Positions 8,530 through 18,373 of a DNA stretch of 64,000 nucleotides are shown piece after piece (positions within the stretch are counted from its first letter, which is position 1; every line of letters begins with the position of its first letter). A program made the translations under genes and the position numbers. The notes below the pieces were generated by a model, which did not search any database, was not told the origin of the DNA, and saw only the letters and a program-made list of their open reading frames with translations. This DNA is from Edaphobacter modestus (GTDB lineage Bacteria; Acidobacteriota; Terriglobia; Terriglobales; Acidobacteriaceae): assembly GCF_004217555.1 (NCBI RefSeq), contig NZ_SHKW01000002.1:372001-436000 (forward strand). The letters run 5' to 3'.

Positions 8530-9010
8530 GGTCGTTACCTCGATTGCCGATAAGTGTACCGCAATGGCGAGATGGTGGCGGTTGCTGTGCGAGATGTCAG
8601 TGGAAGTGTCGCGGGATAAGCTAATTTCCGTGGGTGGGCCAGATCTTTGAACGGGGATAAGGAGCGATATGAAGAAGGGTGGCTCTGTTGCATTAGTTGG
8701 CGCAGACGCAACTCGCTCGTAACGATTTGCAGATCGGGCAGCAACATCGAACAGCTTGTTGATGAATTGAATTTCGCCGGCGACCTTAGGCTTGCAGAGG
8801 AGGCAATGGCGGCGGCGGATCCCAAGATAAGGGTCAAATCGCTCGTTTGAGTCACTCTTTCCGTTTTGAAACGCAACACCGGGAGCATCAACGCCTTTTC
8901 CCAGGATCAGTATCATCCTTAATGATGAGTGGGGCCGCGACAGCAAAGACAATGATGAGTGGGGCCCCGACAGCAAAGGCCATCTCCAGGGCCTTCAATC
9001 TCATGGGCAT
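8530..9010 (-). other. Upstream region of ompA with a possible 40-codon membrane ORF
   Basis: No clear gene. On the minus strand an ATG at 9010 opens a 40-codon frame to a stop at 8888. It encodes MPMRLKALEMAFAVGAPLII followed by a second copy of the hydrophobic unit and a charged tail (KDDTDPGKRR). It has no good ribosome binding site, and the repeat alone could generate it. I treat it only as a candidate small membrane protein. Confidence 0.25.
8921..8980. repeat. Two tandem 30-bp direct repeats
   Basis: The unit starting AATGATGAGTGGGGCC occurs at 8921-8950 and 8951-8980 with two mismatches. The period is a multiple of three, and the repeat stays in frame in the candidate small ORF on the minus strand. 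Confidence 0.85.
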
Positions 9011-9150
9011 ATGATCGCATTACTGCCGCGACAGTCAAAAGCTGAGGAGTTCTCAACCCTTGTGCATGAACTTGCGCACTTATGTTGCACAATGCCGAGC
9101 GGCGCACCGCCACCACCAAGACAGTTCGCGAAACTGAAATACACTTCAGG
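9011..9150 (+). pseudogene. Remnant of an ArdC/ImmA-like zinc peptidase gene
   Basis: Frame 1 reads SKAEEFSTLVHELAHL, the HExxH zinc-binding helix of ArdC/DUF955-type zincins. Two bases out of frame it continues as MLHNAERRTATTKTVRETE, the usual downstream part of the same domain. A frameshift after the codons for HELAH therefore breaks it, and both ends are missing. A second, larger ardC gene lies at 33888-34751. Confidence 0.65.
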
Positions 9151-9363
9151 ACGGCGGGGGACTTTTCAAGCCACCACGGGGACTGCTTGCGGATGGCCGC
9201 TACTCGGCTAAATCGATATGTCAAGGTACGGAAAGTTATGGTATTGTTCGAATCCGAGGGCATGCGCCTAATTCAGGGCGATTGTTCGCACCGGTAGTTC
9301 TCCCAGTAGCGCGGGTTGTTGTGTTCCTTATACATTTGTTCGTATTTGTGAGGTCAGGTAACC

Positions 9364-10743
9364 ATGACCCAGTCCAACGAACAAAATCCGAACAGCGTGA
9401 AGCGCGTCTTGATCGTAGGCGGTGGATTCGCCGGCCTGAACTGCGCCCGCAAGCTGGCTGCGAATCCGAATGTTCGAATCACGTTGCTTGACAAGAATAA
9501 CTATCAGCAGTTCCAGCCGCTGCTCTATCAAGTGGCCACCGCGATCCTGGGTCCGGGCAATATAGCTTTCAATTTGCGCGGAACGCTTAGGAGCCACCCG
9601 AACGTAGACGTGAAAATGACAGAGGTCGTCTCGATCGATCTCAACACGCGTACGGTGGACACCGCTGAGGGGCAGCACTATGAGGGTGACTTTCTGGTGC
9701 TGGCCGCCGGCTCGCAGGCAAACTTTTTCGGCACACCGGGAGCGGACGAGCACAGCTATCCACTGTACTCCCTGCACGATGCTGAGCGACTACGGTCACG
9801 CATCCTGGCCATGCTCGAATCCGCGGATCGCGATCCCTCGCTCGTTGCCAAGGGAGCGCTCAACTTCGTCATCGTAGGCGCTGGCGCTACGGGCACGGAG
9901 ATGGCAGGTGCGTTTGGGGACATGCTGCAGTCGTCGCTGAAGAGAGGGACCCGCGACAAGGCTTATAAGAACCTCGCCGTGGACCGGGGGCAGATTCTCC
10001 TGGTGGATGGGGGCCACGCGGTGTTAAGTACGTTTTCCCCAAAGGCCCAGACATACGCTGCCAAAATGCTTGAGGAACGCGGAGTGCAAATTCGCCTGGG
10101 CACACGGGTGAAGGAGGTTGGGAGTGGGCACGTGGTGCTCTCAGACGGCACCAGGATTTCTACGCACACCGTCATCTGGGCAGGAGGGCTCAAGGCTGCG
10201 TCGTTATCAGACAACTTGGGGGTCAAGACTGGGCATGGTGGCCGTATCGATGTTGAAGCCGACCTTACGGTGCCGGGTTTAACGGGTGTTTATGCCCTGG
10301 GAGACTTCGCCAATATCGCGGACAAGGACGGTAGACCGCTGCCCCAGCTTGCTTCTGTGGCGGAACAGTCTGGCAAATGGTCCGCCAGGAATATCTTGTC
10401 GGACATAGCAGGAAAGCCAAGAGACCCGTTCCACTATTTTGATAAAGGCATCATGGCGATGATCGGACGTAACTCGGCCGTGGCCGAAGTCGGTGAGCAT
10501 CGCCACGAACTTCAAGGTGCTATCGCGTTCGCGGCGTGGCTCGGAGTGCACGCCGCCCTGCTATCCTCCACTCGCGCGAAGATCGAGGCCTTTTTGGAGT
10601 GGGCCTGGGACTATTTCGGAGGGGCGCGCGGTGATGCGGTTCTAGACCGCGCCGAAGAATTGCAGATCAACTGGAACGATGACGGGGAAGAAAGGATTTC
10701 CGCAGTGTCGCCCGCAAGCAGCCAAACAGACAAGACGTCTTGA
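9364..10743 (+). CDS. ndh: Type II NADH dehydrogenase (NDH-2), 459 aa
   Basis: Single-subunit flavoprotein that moves electrons from NADH to quinone without pumping protons. FAD-binding motif at residues 16-21 (VLIVGGGFAGLNCARKL). The family signature FQPLLYQVATAILGPGNIA follows. The NADH-binding Rossmann motif is in the middle (FVIVGAGATGTEMAGAF), and the second FAD motif is near 310 (GVYALGDFANI). A hydrophobic C-terminal segment (AIAFAAWLGVHAALLSS) probably anchors it to the inner face of the membrane. It starts at ATG and is followed after 44 bases by the transaldolase gene. A paralogue lies at 50969-52240, and two decayed fragments of that type lie at 46744 and 56880. Confidence 0.9.
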   Translation: MTQSNEQNPNSVKRVLIVGGGFAGLNCARKLAANPNVRITLLDKNNYQQFQPLLYQVATAILGPGNIAFNLRGTLRSHPNVDVKMTEVVSIDLNTRTVDTAEGQHYEGDFLVLAAGSQANFFGTPGADEHSYPLYSLHDAERLRSRILAMLESADRDPSLVAKGALNFVIVGAGATGTEMAGAFGDMLQSSLKRGTRDKAYKNLAVDRGQILLVDGGHAVLSTFSPKAQTYAAKMLEERGVQIRLGTRVKEVGSGHVVLSDGTRISTHTVIWAGGLKAASLSDNLGVKTGHGGRIDVEADLTVPGLTGVYALGDFANIADKDGRPLPQLASVAEQSGKWSARNILSDIAGKPRDPFHYFDKGIMAMIGRNSAVAEVGEHRHELQGAIAFAAWLGVHAALLSSTRAKIEAFLEWAWDYFGGARGDAVLDRAEELQINWNDDGEERISAVSPASSQTDKTS

Positions 10744-10787
10744 CGTTATGGCAGGCGTGATACTTTCGGGCGCGGAGACTTTGAGGT

Positions 10788-11765
10788 GTGAAGATGAAGG
10801 CGACGCAACTGCTTCACGACCTAGGTCAGAGTTTGTGGCTGGATAACATCACTCGCGACCTGCTGGATAGCGGTACCTTAAAGCGTTATATTCACGAGCT
10901 ATCCGTAACCGGGCTGACCTCGAACCCCACAATCTTCGATCATGCCATCAAAAACAGCACATCGTACGACGCGGCGATTCGCCAAAAGTTAGGCGAAAGC
11001 AGGTCGGCAGAAGCGCTGTTCTTCGAACTTGCTATCGAGGACCTGCGACGCGCCGCCGATCTGTTCCACCCCATTCACGAGCAAACCAAGGGTGTAGACG
11101 GATGGGTCTCATTGGAAGTGTCGCCTTTGCTGGCCTACGACACCGCGAGTACCCTGACCGCAGCCAAGGACCTGCACAGCCGAGCGGCACGCCCCAACCT
11201 GTTCATCAAGATTCCTGGTACCCAGCAGGGCCTGCCCGCCATTGAAGAGGCGATCTTCGCCGGTGTATCGATCAATGTTACCCTGCTTTTCTCGCGTGAG
11301 CATTACCTGGCAGCGGCCGGAGCGTACCGGCGCGGCATCGAGCGCCGAATTGCCGCCGGGCTGCAACCCAACGTTGGCTCCGTGGCCTCGGTCTTTATCA
11401 GCCGCTGGGACGTGGCTGTCATGAACAAAGTGCCCGAAGCGCTGCGAGACCGTTTAGGAATCGCGATCGCCAAGCGTACGTACAAAGCATACCGTGACCT
11501 GCTGGACACGCCGGATTGGAAGCGAATTTCGCAAGCCGGTTACAACCCGCAACGGCTACTATGGGCCAGCACCGGAACCAAGGACCCCAAGGCCTCCGAC
11601 GTCCTCTACATCAAGGCCCTGGCCGCACCCAATACGGTGAACACGGCACCAACTCCACAATCCGGCGCTTCTCCGCCATGCTGCGATGTACCCGCTGCGT
11701 CCGCCTCCGCCCTACAACTTCCCCACGTTCCATGGCCGCATCATCACCCCGCAGCTAACAACTAA
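10788..11765 (+). pseudogene. tal: Transaldolase, C-terminally truncated
   Basis: The N-terminal 280 residues match the long bacterial transaldolase type: SVTGLTSNPTIFDHAI, EVSPLLAYD, and the Schiff-base lysine in NLFIKIPGTQQGLPAIEEA. Similarity runs to DVLYIKALAAPNTVNT and then changes abruptly to Pro/Ala/His-rich sequence until TAA at 11763-11765. The intact family is about 370 residues long and continues with helices here, so about 80 C-terminal residues are lost. The break lies near 11640, close to a truncated patatin gene on the other strand. A single deletion may have removed both 3' ends. The remaining barrel keeps the catalytic lysine but is unlikely to fold fully. This would affect the non-oxidative pentose phosphate pathway unless another copy exists. 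Confidence 0.85.
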
Positions 11766-11787
11766 TCCAGTGGGGAAGATCACACGC

Positions 11788-11970
11788 TTACTGCTCCTCC
11801 ATCCACGTTATGACTCCAATGTGGGCGAGGCCCAACGCGCCGCCGCCCTCAAGAACAAGTCCGAGTTTTGGATGCACCTTCTCGTGCTTGAAGAGTTCCT
11901 GGGAATGCACACTGCTAGCGGCTGCTATGACGCAAAGTGTGAGCCATGCTCGCGCGCCTCGACTTTTCAT
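11788..11970 (-). pseudogene. Patatin-like phospholipase, only the first 60 residues remain
   Basis: The protein starts with a signal peptide (ARAWLTLCVIAAASSVHSQ), then has KLGLVLEGGGALGLAHIGV, the glycine-rich oxyanion motif of patatin-like lipases. It ends in TAA at 11788, two residues after ITWMEE. The catalytic GxSxG serine and the Asp are absent. The gene is cut at the same junction that truncates the transaldolase gene. Confidence 0.8.
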
Positions 11971-12465
11971 GATTGCCTTTCCAATTTACGTCGTGTTGGA
12001 TAACGCGCTCACTGCTGCCTTCGGGCCCTTAGACAGAGATTTTTCGGTACGTTTCAGACAGGAACTTAAGGACTTGTGCCCTAACCCAGGGTGTCAGAAA
12101 GGGGGGACGACGAGCAACGAGGAAAATATAGAACCTCTCATCTTCATATAGTTTCCTCGCGAAAGCGTTTTAGTTTGATGCTCAATTTGACCAATGAGTG
12201 TATATGGCCATTTTTCCCCAATCAGAAGAGGTAAAGCGCAATGGGTACTCTCGTCCCCACGTAGGCCTAATCGTCGAGTAGTTGTCGGTATCTTGCAGAA
12301 TAGTGTGATTTCTGGCACTTGAGACACCTCAACCTAGACGCTCATGTACCCTTGTACCTCAAAGAGCATCCGATAGGAGGTTGCGATACAAATGAAATCT
12401 TTGAGTGTCGATAAGACCTAGTTACTGAGTCGCAGATGCAAAGGTAAAAAACGAGAGATGCTTAG
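11971..12465. other. Stretch without a supported gene
   Basis: Only short frames lacking ribosome binding sites and family motifs are present. It should hold the former promoter of the patatin gene (minus strand) and the promoter of the DUF4105 gene (plus strand). No clear -35/-10 pair or repeat was identified. Confidence 0.4.
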
Positions 12466-13515
12466 ATGATCGATAGCAAGACACTCGAGCTTCCACCTGC
12501 ACCCGCTAAGAGATCGAAGTTTCTCTTAAGAGCTTGTAAAGCGCTCGCCGTTGGGATTATGTGGTTCGGACTTCTGTTGCTTAATCTTTGGGCTGTTGCC
12601 GCTATTTACGTCGATTCTCGAATTGCATCAATGCGCATTGTGTTCGTTGTTATCTATCTTGTTGTAGAGATCTTGCTCCTAGTCACGACTAGGCGACGAA
12701 GGGGTTTCTATTCGCTCATCTGTCCTTGCGTGGTCCTGGTATGGTGGCTAAGCCTGAAGCCGGTAGATGATGCAAATTGGCGACAGGACGTAGCCCGAAG
12801 AGCGTGGGCCGAGATTGACGGAGACAAGGTTACGATACATAACCTTCGTAACTGCGACTACCGCTCCGAAGTTGAATACACGAATTGCTGGACTGACCGT
12901 ACATTCAGCCTTTCGGAGCTTCGGGGTACGGATTTTTTCTTCATCAATTGGGGAGTGCGTTGGATCGGTCACCCAATTGTGAGCTTTGATTTTGGCAATA
13001 ACCAACATCTTGCGTTTTCAATTGAAGCTCGCTACCGGCCGGGGCAGGCCTATTCGGCGATACTCGGTTTCTTCAGGCAATATGAATTGATCTTTATTGC
13101 GGCTGACGAACGCGATGTTATTCGGCTACGGACCAACTATCGCAAGAATGAGGAAGTCTATATGTACCGCACAAGCGCCCCCGCGGATATTGCTCGGAAG
13201 TTTTTCCTGACTTACCTGGTCTATCTTAACCATCTTCGTGATCATCCAGAGTGGTATAACGCAGCAACGAAGAACTGCACAACTACGCTCAGTGGTCAGC
13301 TGACTGCTGACCTCCCGAATCCGAAGCCCTGGACATATAGGCTCCTCCTAAACGGAAGTTTGGATGAATTGCTCTATGAGCGTGGGCGGCTGGTGACTGA
13401 TGGCCTACCCTTCGAGGAACTAAAACGGCGGGAGCACATTAACCCACTTGCACAAACCGTCGATCAATCTCCTGATTTCTCCGGGCTCATTCGAGCAGGG
13501 CGGGTGGGCTTCTGA
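12466..13515 (+). CDS. DUF4105 / Lnb-type N-terminal periplasmic domain protein (349 aa)
   Basis: Two or three N-terminal transmembrane helices (residues 25-52, 58-76 and about 82-98) are followed by a large extracytoplasmic domain. This domain contains FDFGNNQHLAFSIEARYRPG, with a conserved histidine, and later YNAATKNCTTTLSGQL, with a conserved cysteine. This His/Cys pair is the hallmark of DUF4105, which is part of the lipoprotein intramolecular transacylase Lnb that makes lyso-form lipoproteins. The C-terminal Lnb membrane domain is absent. The relation to lipoprotein processing is therefore an inference, and a papain-like hydrolase role in the envelope is equally possible. It starts at ATG after a weak GAGA region and stands alone. 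Confidence 0.75.
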   Translation: MIDSKTLELPPAPAKRSKFLLRACKALAVGIMWFGLLLLNLWAVAAIYVDSRIASMRIVFVVIYLVVEILLLVTTRRRRGFYSLICPCVVLVWWLSLKPVDDANWRQDVARRAWAEIDGDKVTIHNLRNCDYRSEVEYTNCWTDRTFSLSELRGTDFFFINWGVRWIGHPIVSFDFGNNQHLAFSIEARYRPGQAYSAILGFFRQYELIFIAADERDVIRLRTNYRKNEEVYMYRTSAPADIARKFFLTYLVYLNHLRDHPEWYNAATKNCTTTLSGQLTADLPNPKPWTYRLLLNGSLDELLYERGRLVTDGLPFEELKRREHINPLAQTVDQSPDFSGLIRAGRVGF

Positions 13516-14229
13516 ACCGTTCCGATCGTCGCTTGCTGAGGATACCCATGTCTTGGCTAAGTCAAGTTCGGAATTCGCATACTTCTACCGCTTCCTCGCC
13601 GACGAAGTGTGGCAGTCTGAGCCCAGCCTCGTCCTGACACAACCTCTCGTCGAGCACCCATACCTCGTGTGTGGCCACAACTACTATCACTCTCCGAAGA
13701 CCTCGCCGCCGACACCATTCCAATGGTTCCTTGAGCACAAGGCTTTTGAGCCCGCCAGAGATTTGCTTGGCTATCGGCTTCCCTGTTTCCGGCTCCGTCG
13801 GAGCCCCCACCAACAACCTCGGCGGCTCCACCACCGTGGGCTGGTCCTTTTACTAGGCTAAGATGGTGCGCACCTGATTCTGACCGCTTCTTCAGGCAGT
13901 CAAGAACGATCGCACTGTCCAGGAGATTATGGGCAAATAGCTTCGCACACAGAAAGCTGAGGGGGAACCAGTGGAACCGAGCACGCATCCGCACATCGAC
14001 CCGCCTACTCACCCAAAGACCCGCCCCTTCCTTCTCATGGAGTTCTGTCGTGGTCCTTTTTGCGAGGCTGCCAAACTTCACACTCGGCTACGACCTCAGC
14101 TACATTGCCCTGATTCCCTCGCCCACCGGCAAGATCCGATTCGCCGCCAACCGACCGATCAGATTCGGTGAAGCCTACAGCATGATGACAACGCCGGAAA
14201 TGTAAACACAATCAATTAAGAGAAAAACG
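13516..14229. other. Gene debris, probably outer membrane protein fragments
   Basis: No intact gene. Two short + strand pieces look like C-terminal beta-strands of outer membrane proteins. One ends at 13856 in GSTTVGWSFY plus stop. Another, at about 14035-14205, reads LPNFTLGYDLSYIALIPSPT and ends GEAYSMMTTPEM plus stop. Neither has a start. They suggest one or more lost barrel genes upstream of the porin. Confidence 0.35.
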
Positions 14230-15856
14230 ATGAAAATCACAAAAAGAGACACGAAGCGGATTGCCGCGGTTTGGGCCGTTGCGTGTGTCGTGTTCATACA
14301 GCTGGCCTCGGGACAGAACCTGCCGCCGGCGGGAGCCGTGCCTGTTGAGATCGAGCGGCGCCTTGAAGCGCAACAGCAACAGATCAACGACCTTCGCAGG
14401 CTCGTTGAAACGCAGCAAAGGTTGCTTGAAAAGGCGCTTTCGGCTGCGACACCTGTCCCGACACCCGTCCCGGCACCGGTGCTGGCACCTGTCCCGACAC
14501 CCGTCCCGGCAGCCGTAGTTCCCTCCTTTCCGGATTCGGCTCCCATCAAGGCCCCCCTCTCTCTGGAGATTGGCGGCACATCGATCACTCCGATTGGCTT
14601 CCTCGATTTCATGCAGGTCTGGCGTTCCCACGTTGTATCAAGCGGGGTGCCAACCAATTTTGCGGAGATCCCATTCAGCAACACCGTGTTCGGCGCCCGG
14701 CGCCAGACGATTTCTAGCGCCGCGAACTCACGGATGGGCGTACAGATAAATACCAAGGCGTTTGGTACGAATGTTTTGGGTGTGGTAGAGACGGATTTTT
14801 TGGGTTTTCAACCGGGCAATGCCACAACTACCTCCAACGCCTACGGGATGCGTCTGCGGCTTGCTTTCGCCGACCTCCAGAGAGGCAAATGGGAGATCCT
14901 TGCGGGTCAGGCCTGGAGTTTGTTGACGCCCGGCCGCAAGGGGATCCCTGCTTTGCCTGGCAATCTGTTCCTCACTCAAGATTTGGACCCGAACATCCAA
15001 TCAGGCCTTGTGTGGGCGCGTACTCCCCAATTCCGCGCACTTTACCATCCTTCTTCGATAGTATCGATGGGTGTGTCATTTGAATCCGGGGATGCGTACG
15101 CCGGCGGGTCGGCTGGGGCCGGCGCGATAACTCTCCCCGCAGCATTCGCTCCTGACTACTTCGGCCAGGTCAATACGGGGGAGCGGTGGTCTCGCGGTTC
15201 CGAATCCGAACTCGGATTTCATTACGAAAATAGCTGTCGATCCCAAGATTGGTGATCGCGCGATACATTTCGAGGTCGGGGGCCTGATAAATCGATTCAC
15301 TTTCTACAACCCGTCGGTGAGCAAGAGTTTCAGCACCGTCGGGGGCGGAGTCGCGTTCAATGCTGGGTTTGAGGTGTTGAAGAATCTGTCATTGTTCACG
15401 AACAACTTTTATAGCAATGGCGGCGGCCGTTTTATCTTTGGGGAGGGGCCGAACCTGATTATCAGGGCCGACGGCTCTCCATCGCTGGTGCAGGCCATGT
15501 CCACGGTGAACGGCCTCGAGTACCAAGTGAACCCGAAGTTGAAAGTCTTCAGCTACTACGGCGCCACGTACCTCGGCAGGAACGTGACGATCGATCCGTC
15601 GACCGGAAAGCCAGTCGGCTACGGGTACACAGGTTCTCCGAACAGCCAGAACAGAACTATCCAGCAGGTCACTGGAGGTTTCACACGGGTCTTTTGGAAA
15701 AACCCAAACTACGGCGCATTCCAGTTCAGCGGCCAGTACTCCTGGGTGGCTCGACATCCTTGGTACGTGGCGCCCCACCAACCTGATAGCGCCGATTTAA
15801 ACATGCTCTATCTTGGCCTTCGCTATGTGCTACCGGGAAGTCCGCCCGTAAAGTGA
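14230..15856 (+). pseudogene. DcaP-like porin with coiled-coil N-terminus, frameshifted in a G run
   Basis: Signal peptide at residues 1-29 (AVWAVACVVFIQLASGQ). A coiled coil follows at about 37-70 (EIERRLEAQQQQINDLRRLV). Next come a Pro/Val repeat linker (PVPTPVPAPVLAPVPTPVP) and a beta-barrel beginning SLEIGGTSITPIGFLDFM. This order is typical of DcaP-type trimeric porins, whose coiled coil extends into the periplasm. The first frame stops at 15255. The barrel continues in another frame from about 15190 to TGA 15856 and ends in LNMLYLGLRYVLPG. Removing one G from the GGGGG at 15177-15181 restores a single frame of about 541 codons. The cause is either a recent mutation, slippage-type phase variation or a sequencing error. 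Confidence 0.8.
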
Positions 15857-16052
15857 GCAGTTCTCCTAAGATCCGAATTGAAAACAGGTAGATGAAGTGA
15901 TTGGGATTAAGGATCCAGAGTATGCGGGACAACATGCCGCGGGTCGCTCTGTCCGTCGGAGGCCGAGGCGATGCGCAACAGCCGGGATCTCCCACTCTGG
16001 TGATGGAACATTCGGAGTTCGAGAGCGGTGGGATAAACGTGCTCTTCTAGAC

Positions 16053-16308
16053 TGTAGCTTTCGACTTTAAATGGCGCCGAGTTTCGGAATTATTTGGCGT
16101 AGTATTTCGGGATTAAGTGGCGTACATGGAGCCAACTTCTTCGCCAGGCTCCGCGTCAACCGACTCATGTGAAATGAGTTGAAGGTCTTTATGCCTTTTA
16201 AGCCTCGGACTAGTAAGAGTTGCTTTGACACGCAGTTCAACCCTTTGAAGCCAGTGTCTTGCGCCAAATAGCTCTGAAACTCTACGCCAAATAATTCTGA
16301 AAACTACA
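16053..16308. mobile_element. Mini-element with IS21-like iterated terminal repeats (256 bp)
   Basis: The left end begins TGTAGCTTTCGA and carries copies of TTTGGCG/AATGGCG (around 16070, 16094 and 16117). The right end, read inward on the minus strand, begins TGTAGTTTTCAGAATTATTT and carries TTTGGCGTAG and TTTGGCGC. The two ends share TTATTTGGCGTAG and GAGTTTC in inverted orientation. TG...CA termini with iterated internal repeats are the pattern of IS21-type ends. The roughly 120-bp interior has no gene, so this would be a non-autonomous MITE. No target duplication was recognised. Confidence 0.55.
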
Positions 16309-16437
16309 CCTTGAAGGAAACGCTTGTGCGATGCCGGATAGGAGGAAGGTGTGCGAATTGTCGAAAACGTTGGAGATTGTTTCAGCATTTGATTCTTTCT
16401 GCGCAGCAGATACCACTCCCGACCAAACGATTCTCCC

Positions 16438-18276
16438 TCACCATGTAAAGCTCGAGCGAAGAAGAAATACGTCCGCGTGGTGTTCATTGTTCGCCGCCCC
16501 AGCGGCCATAGGGTTCCAAATGTGCTGATAACTTGGAATCAGCCTGATCTCCGGAGTGATCGCGACATCGTAGAAGACCTCGAGACCATTCTCGTTTTTC
16601 ACAGTGGCTGCGGCTCCTGTGAGCCGCTTGATGTCATCTTTCAAAGGCTGACTAATTCCATTGTGATAGATTCCCAATCCAAAACTGTCATTGGGCCTGT
16701 GATCAGAGAGGCCATAGGCAAACAACGCTACGCTCGCATCACGCGTGATAGGGTTGGTGTGCTCTGGGGCATATCCGATGCGTCCGAACAGACCAATTCC
16801 TCTGAGCTCCTGGCCGCTCCCGAGTTTCTCAGCGACCGCCGCAGGGTGATCTTTCACAAAGAGATACTGCGAAAAGTTTCCGATCGTCACCCAACTCTTA
16901 CCCTTATAGTTGATGGGCAAAGCCTGAGCTGAAGGAGTCCCCAACAGAACTCCGACAGCCTGGGGAACTTCCGACGGCGACAACTGCCCAAATGGTGACG
17001 TCAAATCGATTTTCGGCTTGTTCGTCCAGTTGGCCTGCGCCCAGGATTTACCCGGTAAGTTGCCGATCTTGTATGAAAAGATTGTGATGCCATAGATGTT
17101 TACCCGATCGAAGGCATTCGTGGCCAAATTATCCGCCTGGCTATTGGGATCGAACACGCCGGCAGCAGTGGTTAGCCATTTTGACGGCGTCCACACCCCA
17201 ATCGCTGCCAACGAAGTGGTGTTGTAAAAATTGAGGGCCATCGGATTCTTGTTGAAGTTTAGGTTGGCGAAGTCGTACTTGTAGCTGTTGCCGAAAAAGG
17301 TCTGGTCGGCGTGGGTGAGCACGTTGACCTTTCCCAAGATGACGGAGAATTTCGGCGTCAGAGACTGAAATAGGAAATACTCCGTGGGGAGGACATCATG
17401 GACGAAGAAGGGACCTGGGAAGGCCAGCCCGGTGTACTGAGGCACGATGGAGCCCACGGTAAAAGTATTCTGCGGTGAAGAGCTTCCATTCCTGGCTTCC
17501 AAGGTGATATGGAATACGCCGCCCGGCCAGAGTCCCGCGCGCCCGGTATCCACATTGATCGAGAGCTGGGTGTTTTGTATGAAGGCGCTTCCGGTTTTGA
17601 GACCACCTGACGCTACGTCTTGATATGCACTCGTTGAGTAAAGATCAAAGAAAAATCCATGACGAGCTAGATCTGTTCGCAGCCCGCCCCAATCGCCACT
17701 CAATTGAGTGCGATAGCGGAAATCTCTCGAGTCGGTTCCTGGCAGCCCGAACACGGGTCCGTTGTTGAAGTATGGCAGGAGGTAGGGTGCCAAATTAGCA
17801 ACAGAAGCTTTTTTTGTTGGAACTGGACCCCAAGAGTCAGTTGCATTCGCGCGGGAAGGCGTAGTTTTCTCTTCGTTCGGCTTATTGTCATGAGTTGGGT
17901 CGGAGATCTGGTTCTGAGTCGCATGCACATCAGCCGTCATTGCATTCTCGGACGTGGCAGGGGTACTGGCCGACGGCGACTGCGCATGACACGTTGTCGG
18001 ATCAGCGATGATCCCTGCTAACGCGAGGCAGAGCGCGATCGTACAGGCGAACCTGCTAGAGGGGGAGGGCGACTGGCAGATGCAGATTGATGCCGCTTGA
18101 ATTGCTTCTCCCTGAGTGCGCGTAGGCCCACTGAACTTGCTTTGAGGTGACGGAACAACATCGGCCAAAGGTTGAAGAAAGACTCCGGACTCACCGCGCG
18201 TAGTCAAAGACCGCGCATTCGCCCGCGGGTTGGATTTAATCGCGCCACTAAAGACTTCGTCCGCATGCTCTGTCAT
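16438..18276 (-). CDS. OprB-type carbohydrate-selective porin (up to 612 aa)
   Basis: Outer membrane channel for sugars and small hydrophilic compounds. The hydrophobic signal segment FACTIALCLALAGIIADPTT sits at about residues 78-96, so the true start may be internal. The ATG at 18276 gives an unusually long, charged leader. After a low-complexity linker the OprB core begins with QLSGDWGGLRTDLARHGFFF, a family signature. It continues with the strands SVILGKVNVLTHADQTFFGN and GIGLFGRIGYAPEHTN, and ends in an aromatic residue (LLRSSFTW), as barrels do. The gene follows cassette 1 (dehydrogenase gene end 18374) on the same strand. A shared uptake and catabolism role is plausible. An inverted repeat lies between them. 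Confidence 0.85.
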   Translation of the reverse strand: MTEHADEVFSGAIKSNPRANARSLTTRGESGVFLQPLADVVPSPQSKFSGPTRTQGEAIQAASICICQSPSPSSRFACTIALCLALAGIIADPTTCHAQSPSASTPATSENAMTADVHATQNQISDPTHDNKPNEEKTTPSRANATDSWGPVPTKKASVANLAPYLLPYFNNGPVFGLPGTDSRDFRYRTQLSGDWGGLRTDLARHGFFFDLYSTSAYQDVASGGLKTGSAFIQNTQLSINVDTGRAGLWPGGVFHITLEARNGSSSPQNTFTVGSIVPQYTGLAFPGPFFVHDVLPTEYFLFQSLTPKFSVILGKVNVLTHADQTFFGNSYKYDFANLNFNKNPMALNFYNTTSLAAIGVWTPSKWLTTAAGVFDPNSQADNLATNAFDRVNIYGITIFSYKIGNLPGKSWAQANWTNKPKIDLTSPFGQLSPSEVPQAVGVLLGTPSAQALPINYKGKSWVTIGNFSQYLFVKDHPAAVAEKLGSGQELRGIGLFGRIGYAPEHTNPITRDASVALFAYGLSDHRPNDSFGLGIYHNGISQPLKDDIKRLTGAAATVKNENGLEVFYDVAITPEIRLIPSYQHIWNPMAAGAANNEHHADVFLLRSSFTW

Positions 18277-18291
18277 ATCAGTTGCCGAGCG

Positions 18292-18333
18292 GTACAGCCA
18301 TCGCAGCCCAGGTTCGAGCTACGATGGCTGTAC
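18292..18333. promoter_or_regulatory. 12-bp inverted repeat upstream of the OprB gene
   Basis: GTACAGCCATCG (18292-18303) and CGATGGCTGTAC (18322-18333) are exact reverse complements with an 18-base spacer. There is no T-run on either side, so an operator is more likely than a terminator. It sits between the dehydrogenase stop (18374) and the porin start (18276). Confidence 0.6.
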
Positions 18334-18373
18334 TTGGCTCAAGGTCTTCTCGCTTGTGGAATGAAATGAGTAC

